6,275 nucleotides of DNA. It comes from Brevundimonas sp. (GTDB lineage Bacteria > Pseudomonadota > Alphaproteobacteria > Caulobacterales > Caulobacteraceae). The translations under genes were made by a program, and so were the position numbers. The DNA lies in the NCBI GenBank assembly GCA_012270135.1, contig JAAXIW010000201.1, positions 1 through 6,275 on the forward strand, given 5' to 3'. This document shows, one piece after another, positions 1 to 5,608 of this stretch (the first letter of the stretch is position 1; every line of letters begins with the position of its first letter). The notes below the pieces were generated by a model, which did no database searches, was not told the origin of the DNA, and was given only the letters and a program-made list of their open reading frames with translations.

Positions 1-98
1 CGGCGGCGCGCGTCGCAGACCGGCTGACGCTTCCCCCCGAATGCGGGCGCTGCTAACCCTCCGCCACGGCTTCGGGCCAATCAGACCGGCCTCATGCA
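1..98. other. Non-coding or unresolved left edge, upstream of fabI
   Basis: I see no supportable gene here. The three forward frames stop at about positions 27, 54 and 123 without a convincing start. Possible minus-strand starts at 94 and 67 stop within a few codons. The extreme 3' end of an upstream plus-strand gene could lie in the first 27 or 56 bases, but too little remains to identify it. The fabI promoter should be here or just before the window. A CTGACGC at 24-30 and a GCTAACCC at 52-59 resemble the two halves of a Caulobacter housekeeping promoter, but their spacing is too wide to call. Confidence 0.4.
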
Positions 99-119
99 GC
101 GAGCAACCGCGTTGCGAGC
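99..119. promoter_or_regulatory. Inverted repeat in the fabI leader
   Basis: GCGAGCAAC (99-107) and GTTGCGAGC (111-119) form an inverted repeat around a 3-nt CGC centre. The inner five pairs, GCAAC/GTTGC, are perfect and 7 of 9 pairs match overall. It sits 28 bp before the fabI start and just before the Shine-Dalgarno AAGGAG (133-138). It could be an operator or an RNA hairpin in the leader. In a GC-rich intergenic region a dyad this short can arise by chance, and no regulator is identified. Confidence 0.25.
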
Positions 120-146
120 GTTAGGCCCAAACAAGGAGACCGAGAC

Positions 147-968
147 ATGGCGAGCGAGAGCGGCTGGAACATGCCCACGGGCGAACTCATGAAGGGCAAG
201 AAGGGCCTGATCATGGGGGTCGCGAACAGCAACTCCATCGCCTGGGGCATCGCCCAGCAGCTGGCGGCCCAGGGCGCGGAGCTGGCCTTCACCTATCTCG
301 GCGAGGGGCTGGAGCGCCGGGTGCGCCCGCTGGCCGAGAGCGTCGGGGCGAAACTGCTGATCCAGGCCGACGTCACCGACGACGCCTCCATGGACGCCGC
401 CTTCGCCGAGCTGGAGAAGGAATTCGGCACGATCGACTTCGTGGTCCACTCGGTGGCCTTCGCCAACAAGGACGAACTCAAGGGGTCCTTCGTCGACAAC
501 ACCAGCCGCGACAGCTTCCTGCTGGCCATGAACATCTCGGCCTTCAGCTTCGTCGACGTCGCCAAACGCGCCTCGAAGCTGATGCCGAACGGCGGCTCCC
601 TGGTCACCATGACATATCTCGGCTCGGAGCGGGCCATCCCCAACTACAACACCATGGGCGTGGCCAAGGCGGCGCTGGAGGCGGCGACCCGCTACATCGC
701 CCGCGACCTCGGGCCGAAGGGCATCCGCGTCAACGCCATCTCGGCCGGGGCCATGCGCACCCTGTCGCTGGCCGGCATCTCGGGCGGCCGCGGCATGATC
801 GCCCAGGGCCGCGCCATGTCGGCGATGAAGGAGGACACCTCCATGGAAGGCGTCGCCGGCTGCGCCCTGTGGTTGTGCTCCGACCTCGGCCTGTCGACCA
901 CCGGCGAGGTCATCCACGTCGACGCCGGCTTCCACATGATGGGCCTGCCGGACGGGGACGAGGGCTGA
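147..968 (+). CDS. fabI: Enoyl-[acyl-carrier-protein] reductase (NADH), FabI
   Basis: Catalyses the NADH-dependent last reduction of each type II fatty-acid elongation cycle, trans-2-enoyl-ACP to acyl-ACP, in the cytoplasm. At 273 residues it is close to the usual FabI length of about 260-275. It is an atypical short-chain dehydrogenase: the cofactor motif GVANSNSIAWGIA lies at residues 24-36, followed by AELAFTYLGE near 44-53. The catalytic block TYLGSERAIPNYNTMGVAK (156-174) carries Tyr157, Tyr167 and Lys174, matching E. coli Tyr146, Tyr156 and Lys163. A C-terminal GEVIHVDAGFHMMG follows. The ATG is set by AAGGAG at 133-138, 8 nt upstream. Two oddities: the usual AGPxRT substrate-loop motif reads AGAMRT (201-205, Pro to Ala), and Ala104 stands where E. 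coli has Gly93, a triclosan-contact residue. It is convergent with rph and appears monocistronic within the window. Confidence 0.96.
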   Translation: MASESGWNMPTGELMKGKKGLIMGVANSNSIAWGIAQQLAAQGAELAFTYLGEGLERRVRPLAESVGAKLLIQADVTDDASMDAAFAELEKEFGTIDFVVHSVAFANKDELKGSFVDNTSRDSFLLAMNISAFSFVDVAKRASKLMPNGGSLVTMTYLGSERAIPNYNTMGVAKAALEAATRYIARDLGPKGIRVNAISAGAMRTLSLAGISGGRGMIAQGRAMSAMKEDTSMEGVAGCALWLCSDLGLSTTGEVIHVDAGFHMMGLPDGDEG

Positions 969-975
969 GGCCCTC
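960..975. terminator. Hairpin between convergent fabI and rph
   Basis: GAGGGC (960-965) pairs perfectly with GCCCTC (970-975) around the loop TGAG. The loop contains the fabI TGA stop (966-968). Only 9 bp separate the two stop codons, so one short hairpin could serve as a bidirectional end. There is no T-run on either side, so it is not a classical intrinsic terminator and may act mainly as a 3'-end stabiliser. Confidence 0.4.
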
Positions 976-977
976 CG

Positions 978-1703
978 TTACCGCCCCAGCGCCGCCCGCT
1001 GCAGCGCGAACAGCTCCGCGCAGCCGCCCTCGGCCAGCTGGAACAGGCGGTCGAACTCGGCGCGGGTGAAGCCGCGCTTCTCGCCGGTGGCCTGGATCTC
1101 GACGATGGTCCCCGAGCCGGTCAGGACGAAGTTGGAATCGGCCTCGGCGGTGGAATCCTCCTCATAGTCGAGGTCCAGCACCGGCTGGTCGCTGCACACG
1201 CCGCACGACACCGCCGCGACCTGGTCGAGGATCGGGTCGGCCTTCAGGACCCCCTCGGCGCGCAGGTAGTCGAAGGCGCTGGCCATGGCCACCCAGGCCC
1301 CGGTGATGGCCGCCGTGCGGGTGCCGCCGTCGGCCTGGACCACGTCGCAGTCCAGCACCACCTGCCGCTCGCCCAGCGCCTTGAGGTCGACCACGGCCCG
1401 CAGCGAGCGGCCGATCAGCCGCTGGATCTCCTGCGTGCGGCCGGTCTGTTTCCCCGAGGCGGCCTCGCGCCGACCGCGGGTGTGGGTGGCGCGCGGCAGC
1501 ATGCCGTATTCCGCGGTCACCCAGCCCTGGCCCTTGCCGCGCATCCAGCCGGGGACGTTCTCCTCGACCGAGGCGGTGACCAGCACCTTCGTATGCCCGA
1601 AGGTGACCAGGCACGACCCCTCCGCATAGCGGTTGACCCCGGTCTCCAGCGTCACGGCGCGGAGCTGATCGGGCGTGCGGTCTGAGGGGCGGGCGGTGGT
1701 CAT
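978..1703 (-). CDS. rph: Ribonuclease PH
   Basis: A phosphate-dependent 3'-to-5' exoribonuclease that trims tRNA 3' ends and contributes to rRNA turnover; it works as a hexamer in the cytoplasm. The 241 residues match the usual length of about 238-245. Family marks in order: [11 protein letters not shown] near the N-terminus (5-15), [15 protein letters not shown] (88-102) with the phosphate-binding arginine at 89, the signature [15 protein letters not shown] (119-133), and [14 protein letters not shown] (176-189) with the probable catalytic Asp177 and Asp183. The ATG at 1703 has AAGGA 8 nt upstream (plus-strand 1712-1716). That Shine-Dalgarno overlaps the -35 box of the opposing hrcA promoter. 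The divergent partner hrcA is a common neighbour in alphaproteobacteria. rdgB, often found after rph, is absent; fabI converges instead. Confidence 0.96.
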   Translation of the reverse strand: MTTARPSDRTPDQLRAVTLETGVNRYAEGSCLVTFGHTKVLVTASVEENVPGWMRGKGQGWVTAEYGMLPRATHTRGRREAASGKQTGRTQEIQRLIGRSLRAVVDLKALGERQVVLDCDVVQADGGTRTAAITGAWVAMASAFDYLRAEGVLKADPILDQVAAVSCGVCSDQPVLDLDYEEDSTAEADSNFVLTGSGTIVEIQATGEKRGFTRAEFDRLFQLAEGGCAELFALQRAALGR

Positions 1704-1713
1704 GGCGGAAATC

Positions 1714-1740
1714 CTTGGAAGCGGTCGCGGCGCTGCTTAT
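1714..1740 (+). promoter_or_regulatory. RpoH (sigma-32) type promoter of hrcA-grpE
   Basis: CTTG (1714-1717), an 18-bp spacer and CTTAT (1736-1740) match the alphaproteobacterial heat-shock promoter form CTTG-N17/18-CYTAT. The -35 box extended as CTTGGAA also resembles the E. coli form CTTGAAA. Transcription would start near 1747-1750, inside the 87-bp gap to the divergent rph. No CIRCE inverted repeat (TTAGCACTC-N9-GAGTGCTAA) is present, so autorepression by HrcA is not indicated. Confidence 0.65.
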
Positions 1741-1749
1741 CCTGAAACC

Positions 1750-1794
1750 GTGAGCCTGTATGCCCCCGCCCTCCCGATGGCCAACCAGCCGTGA
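1750..1794 (+). CDS. Possible 14-codon leader peptide overlapping hrcA
   Basis: A short frame starts at GTG 1750, near the predicted heat-shock transcription start, and would encode [14 protein letters not shown]. It ends at TGA 1792-1794. Its stop overlaps the hrcA start in the arrangement GTGA (hrcA GTG 1791-1793). An internal in-frame ATG at 1777 gives a shorter alternative of five codons. There is no Shine-Dalgarno before 1750, so it would have to be leaderless or nearly so. The attraction is that hrcA itself has no visible Shine-Dalgarno, and translation ending at this stop could deliver ribosomes to it. It is too short to show coding bias, so this remains a candidate. Confidence 0.3.
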   Translation: MSLYAPALPMANQP

Positions 1795-2879
1795 AGCCGC
1801 CCCTGCTGTCCTCGACCGCTCTGGAAGCCGGCGGCCTGACCGGGCTGGACCACCGCGCCCGCGACATCTTTCGGCGCATCGTCGAGACCTATCTGCAGAC
1901 CGGGGAGCCGGTCGGGTCGCGGACCCTGTCCCTGACCGGGGTGTCGCTGTCGCCGGCCTCGATCCGCAACACGATGCAGGACCTCACGCTGGCGGGCCTG
2001 CTGGCCTCGCCGCACACCTCGGCCGGCCGCATCCCGACCCACGCCGGCCTGCGCCTGTTCGTCGACGGCCTGCTCGAGATCGGCGATGTGGGAGCCGAGG
2101 AGCGGCGCGAGATCGACGCCCGCCTCGCCGGCAGCGGCCGCAATTTCGAGGAGGCGCTGAACGAGGCCTCGTCCCTGCTGTCGGGCCTGGCCGGCGGGGC
2201 CAGCATCGTCGCCAGCCCGGTGCGCGAGGCCGGGGTCAAACACGTCGAGTTCGTCGCCCTCGGCCACGACCAGGCCTTGGCCGTGCTGGTCGGCGACGAC
2301 GGCTCGGTCGAGAACCGCCTGATGCCGCTGAAGGCCGGGGTGACCCCCTCGACGCTGCAGGAGGCGTCGAACTTCCTCAACGCCCGGCTCAAGGGCCGCC
2401 CCCTGCACGAGGCGCGCACCGAGATGCGCAGCGAACTGGATACGGCGAAACGCGAACTCGACGCCGCCGCCGCCCGGCTGGTTGAGGACGGGCTGGCCGC
2501 CTGGTCCGGCGGGGCCGAGCGCGAGCGGGCCCTGATCGTCCGCGGCCGGGCCAATCTTCTGCAGGACCGGGAGGCGGTCGAGGATCTGGAACGGGTCCGT
2601 GTCCTGTTCGACGACCTGGAGCAGAAGGAACAGCTGATCGGCCTGCTGGACGGCGTGTCCGCGGCCCAGGGCGTGCGCATCTTCATCGGGGCGGAAACGC
2701 GTCTGTTTTCGCTTTCGGGTTCCGCCGTCATCGCGGCGCCCTATATGACGGGCCGGCAGCGGGTGCTGGGCGCCATAGGCGTGATCGGCCCCGCGCGACT
2801 GAACTACGCCCGTGTCATACCGTTGGTGGACTATACCGCCCGGGTGCTGGGCCGGATGCTGGACGGACAAGAGACTTGA
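1791..2879 (+). CDS. hrcA: Heat-inducible transcription repressor HrcA
   Basis: A DNA-binding repressor of class I heat-shock genes that recognises CIRCE operators; its activity is usually tied to GroEL availability. The 362 residues fit the family range of about 335-365. The N-terminal winged helix (about 18-92) contains [20 protein letters not shown] (24-43) and the hallmark SIRNTMQDL...[15 protein letters not shown] (57-83). The middle is a GAF-like and dimerisation region. The C-terminus has the conserved RIFIGAE (296-302) and [13 protein letters not shown] (327-339). The start is GTG: no ATG, GTG or TTG exists in frame between the upstream stop at 1743 and this codon, and none follows before the DNA-binding domain. 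No Shine-Dalgarno is visible. It is the first gene of an operon with grpE, whose TTG overlaps this stop as TTGA (2876-2879). Confidence 0.95.
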   Translation: MKPPLLSSTALEAGGLTGLDHRARDIFRRIVETYLQTGEPVGSRTLSLTGVSLSPASIRNTMQDLTLAGLLASPHTSAGRIPTHAGLRLFVDGLLEIGDVGAEERREIDARLAGSGRNFEEALNEASSLLSGLAGGASIVASPVREAGVKHVEFVALGHDQALAVLVGDDGSVENRLMPLKAGVTPSTLQEASNFLNARLKGRPLHEARTEMRSELDTAKRELDAAAARLVEDGLAAWSGGAERERALIVRGRANLLQDREAVEDLERVRVLFDDLEQKEQLIGLLDGVSAAQGVRIFIGAETRLFSLSGSAVIAAPYMTGRQRVLGAIGVIGPARLNYARVIPLVDYTARVLGRMLDGQET

Positions 2880-3508
2880 GCGACATTCACGACGACACCC
2901 CGACCTCCGAGGAACTGGCCGCCGACATCGGCGAATCCGAAGGCTTCGACGGCGAGCCCGACGACGGTCTCGGACCGGTCGACGCCCTGATCGCCGAGCG
3001 CGACCAGTGGAAGGATCGCGCCCTGCGCGCCGTGGCCGAAGCCGAGAACACGAAGAAGCGCGCCGAGGCCCAGAACAACGACGCCCGCGCCTACGCCATC
3101 CAGAAATTCGCCCGCGACCTGCTGGGCGTGGCCGACAATCTGGAACGCGCCCTGCAGGCGGCCCCCAAGAACGCCGACGCCGGCGAGGCGGGCCTGGTCA
3201 CCGGCCTGGAGCTGACCCAGAAGTCGCTGCTGCAGGCCTTCGAGGCCAACAATCTGAAGCGGGTCGCGCCCGAGCCGGGCGAGGCCTTCGACCCGCACCT
3301 GCATCAGGCCATGATGGAGCAGCCCTCCGACACGGTTCAGGGCGGTCAGGTGATCCAGACGCTGCAGGCCGGCTACGCCCTGTTCGGCCGCACCGTGCGC
3401 CCGGCCATGGTCGTCGTCGCCGCCAGGGGCTCCGGCGCGGCCGCCGGAAACGCCGCCTATGCGAAGGCGGCCGACCTCGACGGCGGCAATTTCGACGGCA
3501 AGGCCTGA
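2876..3508 (+). CDS. grpE: Co-chaperone GrpE, DnaK nucleotide exchange factor
   Basis: Releases ADP from DnaK and so drives the Hsp70 folding cycle; a cytoplasmic homodimer. The 210 residues are at the upper end of the normal range. The N-terminus is acidic and probably disordered (1-35). Next comes a long helical region of coiled-coil type (about 36-95) containing [17 protein letters not shown]. The beta domain with the family signature [13 protein letters not shown] lies at 138-150, followed by the conserved [17 protein letters not shown] (166-182). A Gly/Ala-rich tail of about 28 residues follows. The TTG start overlaps the hrcA TGA; it is the only reasonable start, because the first in-frame Met after it is deep in the beta domain. 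The upstream GGACAAGAGAC is at best a weak Shine-Dalgarno, so translational coupling to hrcA is likely. Its partner gene dnaK begins 2.3 kb downstream on the same strand. Confidence 0.95.
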   Translation: MSDIHDDTPTSEELAADIGESEGFDGEPDDGLGPVDALIAERDQWKDRALRAVAEAENTKKRAEAQNNDARAYAIQKFARDLLGVADNLERALQAAPKNADAGEAGLVTGLELTQKSLLQAFEANNLKRVAPEPGEAFDPHLHQAMMEQPSDTVQGGQVIQTLQAGYALFGRTVRPAMVVVAARGSGAAAGNAAYAKAADLDGGNFDGKA

Positions 3509-3514
3509 CTGTCT

Positions 3515-3537
3515 CCTTCTCCCCCGAGGGGAGAAGG
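3515..3537. terminator. Strong hairpin between convergent grpE and the hydrolase gene
   Basis: CCTTCTCCCC (3515-3524) and GGGGAGAAGG (3528-3537) form a perfect 10-bp stem with loop CGA. It starts 6 nt after the grpE stop and ends 10 nt before the stop of the opposing hydrolase gene, so it can end transcription from both sides. There is no long T-run. Palindromes of the CCTTCTCCC...GGGAGAAGG kind are, from general knowledge, frequent between genes in alphaproteobacterial chromosomes, so this may be a copy of a dispersed repeat used as a terminator. Confidence 0.6.
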
Positions 3538-3547
3538 CAGACGCGCA

Positions 3548-4447
3548 CTACTTCAGCCGCGCCTCGAACAGCGCCAGCAGCTTCGCCCAGCCGTCGGCGG
3601 CGTCGGCGGGGCGGTAGCTGTCGCGATAGTCGGCGTGGAAGCCGTGCGGCGCGGCCGGATAGACGTCGATGCGGCTTTCGGTCTGGCCGGCCCGCTGCAG
3701 GGCGCTGCGCATGGACTCGACGGTGTCCAGCGGAATGCCCCGGTCGGCCTCGCCGTAAAGGCCCAGCACCGGCGCCTTGAGGTCGTCGGCCACATCGACG
3801 GGCCACGGGGCCCCGGCGGCGGTCTGCTCCGGCGTCGCATTGGCGGGCGGCGCGAGGCGACCGTACCAAGCCACCCCGGCGTCGATGGCCGCGAACCGTG
3901 CGGCGGCCTGCCAGACCACCTTGCCGCCCCAGCACCAGCCGGTGATGCCGACCTTGTCAGCGTTGGCCCACAGTTGCTGGCTGGCCCAGTCGAGGGTGGC
4001 GGCGACATCGCCCATGACCTGCTCATAGCCGGCGGCGGCGACGATCTGCTGCACCCGGGCCATCTCGGCTCCGGCCGGATCCGCGACCCGCACGAAGAAG
4101 GCCGGAGCGATGGCGGCGTACCCCTCGCGCGCCAGCCGGCGGCAAACGTCGCGGATGTATTCGTGGACGCCGAAGATTTCGGACACCACCACCACCACCG
4201 GGAAGGGACCGTCGCCCGCGGGCCGGGCCACATAGGCGGGCAGGTCGAAGCCGTCCGGGGCCGGATAGCTGACGTTGGCGATCTCCAGCCCGTCCGCCGG
4301 GGTGCTGACCGGACTGGCCTGGGCCGCCAGGGCGGCGGGCGCATAGCCGGCGAAGAGCAGACCGCCCAGTCCCGCCGTGGCGAGGCCGCGGCGGCTCAGG
4401 CGGATATCGTCGGCCTCGGGGCCTTCGGGACGGATCAGATCGGGCAT
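3548..4447 (-). CDS. Dienelactone hydrolase family protein with Tat signal
   Basis: An alpha/beta-hydrolase of the dienelactone hydrolase family, 299 residues including an N-terminal export region. The twin-arginine motif SRRGLAT (18-24) is followed by a hydrophobic stretch (about 24-41) and an ALA-type cleavage site near 41-44, so the enzyme is probably exported folded to the periplasm. The mature part has Glu90 in VVSEIFG, the nucleophile elbow GWCWGG with Cys172, Asp235 in YGEADRGIP and His268 in PHGFHADYR: the Cys-Asp-His triad with the supporting Glu of this family. Five consecutive GTG codons encode Val84-88. The start has GGAGG 5 nt upstream (plus-strand 4453-4457). It is probably the last gene of the minus-strand operon, 55 bp after alkB. 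The natural substrate cannot be told: family members act on dienelactones and on various esters. A role in chloroaromatic breakdown is not supported by the neighbours. Confidence 0.88.
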   Translation of the reverse strand: MPDLIRPEGPEADDIRLSRRGLATAGLGGLLFAGYAPAALAAQASPVSTPADGLEIANVSYPAPDGFDLPAYVARPAGDGPFPVVVVVSEIFGVHEYIRDVCRRLAREGYAAIAPAFFVRVADPAGAEMARVQQIVAAAGYEQVMGDVAATLDWASQQLWANADKVGITGWCWGGKVVWQAAARFAAIDAGVAWYGRLAPPANATPEQTAAGAPWPVDVADDLKAPVLGLYGEADRGIPLDTVESMRSALQRAGQTESRIDVYPAAPHGFHADYRDSYRPADAADGWAKLLALFEARLK

Positions 4448-4502
4448 CGGGGCCTCCGCTCGGGAAAGCGGGACAGTGGCGCGGCCTTTCCGGGCCGTCG
4501 AG

Positions 4503-5132
4503 TCACGATTGGCGTGAGGCCGTCGCCCGCCGCAGCGTCAGATTGACCCGCCCCCCGTCCGGGATCAGGCCGGAAGACCCGGCCAGGATGCGGTCGATCC
4601 CGTGCCGCGCCAGCCGCGCCGGCCCGGTCAGGGCGCAGACGTCGCCCGACGCCAGCCGCACCGACCGCGTCGGCCCGCCCTGCGCCTCGCCGATGCGGAA
4701 CACGGCCGTGTCGCCCAGCGACACCGACAGCACGGGGGCCGACCGGTCCGCCTCGTCGAGATCCTGATGCAGCCCCATCCGCGCGCCCTCGCGGTAGAGG
4801 TTGACCAGGCAGGCGTCCGGGCGCTCCGGCCAACCGGTCAGCTCATCCCACAGCGCCAGCAGAGATTCCGGCGTCGACGGCCACGGCTCGCCCGTCACCG
4901 GGTGCGTCGCCTGATAGCGATAGCCCGCCCGGTCCGAGACCCAGCCCAGCGGCCCGAGATTGCTCATCCGCACCGAGAACGGCCGTCCGGACCGCGTCGT
5001 CGGAGTGTAGAAGGGCGCGACCTCGACGGCGGCCAGCACCGCGTCGCGCAGATCGCGCTGTTCATCCGGCGACAGGGCGGCGGGCCAGAGGCGGAACCCA
5101 GGCAGGCCGGTGTCGATCTCGCGCCGGGCCAA
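4503..5132 (-). CDS. alkB: AlkB-type Fe(II)/2-oxoglutarate dioxygenase, DNA alkylation repair
   Basis: Oxidatively removes alkyl groups such as 1-methyladenine and 3-methylcytosine from DNA or RNA using Fe(II), O2 and 2-oxoglutarate. The 209 residues are close to E. coli AlkB (216). The iron ligands are His122 and Asp124 in GLHQDLDE and His177 in LARHGID. The 2-oxoglutarate-binding end RVNLTLR carries Arg195 and Arg201, matching Arg204 and Arg210 of E. coli. ACLVNLYREGARMG (107-120) is the conserved strand before the HxD motif. The start is TTG at 5132: an in-frame stop lies two codons upstream, and the next in-frame Met (residue 56) would remove conserved sequence. No Shine-Dalgarno is visible, so translation probably depends on the gene before it, whose stop is 3 nt away. 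No Ada or LexA site was recognised near the operon promoter. Confidence 0.93.
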   Translation of the reverse strand: MARREIDTGLPGFRLWPAALSPDEQRDLRDAVLAAVEVAPFYTPTTRSGRPFSVRMSNLGPLGWVSDRAGYRYQATHPVTGEPWPSTPESLLALWDELTGWPERPDACLVNLYREGARMGLHQDLDEADRSAPVLSVSLGDTAVFRIGEAQGGPTRSVRLASGDVCALTGPARLARHGIDRILAGSSGLIPDGGRVNLTLRRATASRQS

Positions 5133-5135
5133 GGC

Positions 5136-5501
5136 TCAGCGGGTCAGGTAGTAGTCGGCGATGCGGCAGACGTTGATGTTCTCGCGCAGCAGCACCTGAC
5201 CGCCCGCCAGCTCGGCGCGAAGGTCGTAGAGGCACCCGCCGGCCCCGTCGTCGATGGTCACGGGCGTGCTGGCGCCGCTGGCCACCGGCGTTCCGGCCAG
5301 CAGGTCGGCTCCGAAATTTCCGGTGCGGACGTCGGCGGCCTGCAGCTTCTGCAGGACCACGCCGGTCTGGTTGTGCACGCGAACGCGGCGGTTCTGGCCG
5401 TCTCGCGACTGTCCCTCCGGCGACGGCGCCGCGTCGGCCAGCCCGGCCAGGCCGAGCGAAGCGGTCATCAGGGCGACTGTGAGTGATCTTCGGGCGAGCA
5501 T
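5136..5501 (-). CDS. Small secreted protein of unknown function
   Basis: A 121-residue protein I cannot name. It has a clear signal peptide: MLARRS, a hydrophobic core (about 7-20) and ADA as the probable cleavage site near residue 24. The mature part of about 97 residues reads as a beta-rich domain: HNQTGVVLQKLQA (43-55), NFGADLLAG (62-70), VTIDDGAGGCLYDLRAELAGG (81-101) and ENINVCRIADYY (107-118). The two cysteines, 90 and 112, could form a disulfide in the periplasm. This pattern (Asn near the start, then a DLL, an IDDG.G.C.YDLRA and a VC block) resembles a group of small exported alphaproteobacterial proteins of unknown function, from memory only. The start at 5501 is preferred over the upstream ATG at 5696 because of its strong Shine-Dalgarno and its position at the signal peptide. 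It is first in the operon with alkB and the hydrolase gene. Confidence 0.8.
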   Translation of the reverse strand: MLARRSLTVALMTASLGLAGLADAAPSPEGQSRDGQNRRVRVHNQTGVVLQKLQAADVRTGNFGADLLAGTPVASGASTPVTIDDGAGGCLYDLRAELAGGQVLLRENINVCRIADYYLTR

Positions 5502-5505
5502 GGCC

Positions 5506-5512
5506 CCTCCTT
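5506..5512 (-). promoter_or_regulatory. Strong Shine-Dalgarno fixing the start of the secreted-protein gene
   Basis: On the minus strand this reads AAGGAGG, 4 nt before the ATG at 5501 or slightly more if pairing is counted from the GGAGG core. It is the best ribosome-binding site in the window and rules against the longer frame that starts at 5696. Confidence 0.75.
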
Positions 5513-5544
5513 TTCGCCAGTCCGTCGAGAGGGCCGGCGCATTC

Positions 5545-5573
5545 ACTATATGCCGATGCGCGCTTCGTGACAC
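5545..5573 (-). promoter_or_regulatory. Housekeeping-type promoter of the minus-strand operon
   Basis: On the minus strand, GTGTCA (5573-5568), a 17-bp spacer and TATAGT (5550-5545) match the general -35/-10 pattern at 4 of 6 and 5 of 6 positions. Transcription would start near 5538, giving a leader of about 37 nt that includes the strong Shine-Dalgarno. The fit is better at -10 than at -35. It would drive the secreted protein, alkB and the hydrolase. Confidence 0.45.
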
Positions 5574-5608
5574 ACCTGACGGAGACTGACGCTGAATCGC
5601 GATCAGGC

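Noticed and set aside
24..59. Possible housekeeping promoter for fabI (CTGACGC and GCTAACCC)
   Set aside because: The two boxes are 21 bp apart, well beyond the 10-14 bp expected for the Caulobacter-type consensus, and the -10 half matches only partly.
81..935. Long minus-strand open frame of 284 codons opposite fabI
   Set aside because: It lies antisense to a clear FabI, has a low-complexity Gly/Ala/Arg/His composition typical of GC-rich shadow frames and shows no recognisable domain.
1737..2870. Minus-strand open frame of 377 codons opposite hrcA, longer than hrcA itself
   Set aside because: HrcA shows its family motifs throughout and overlaps properly with grpE. The antisense frame is Gln/Arg/Gly-rich with no family features and would block the hrcA promoter region.
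2812..3780. Plus-strand open frame of 322 codons across the hrcA end, grpE and beyond
   Set aside because: It is an Arg-rich shadow in another frame of grpE that runs through the terminator hairpin into antisense of the hydrolase.
4454..4497. Two small hairpins between alkB and the hydrolase (4456-4471 and 4482-4497)
   Set aside because: Stems are only 5 bp with 6-nt loops in GC-rich sequence. This is too weak to call a terminator or a regulator, although the first touches the hydrolase Shine-Dalgarno.
3635..4546. Plus-strand open frame of 303 codons opposite the hydrolase, containing a His run
   Set aside because: The His run is just the antisense of the GTG repeat. The hydrolase on the other strand has signal, triad and Shine-Dalgarno; this frame has none of these.
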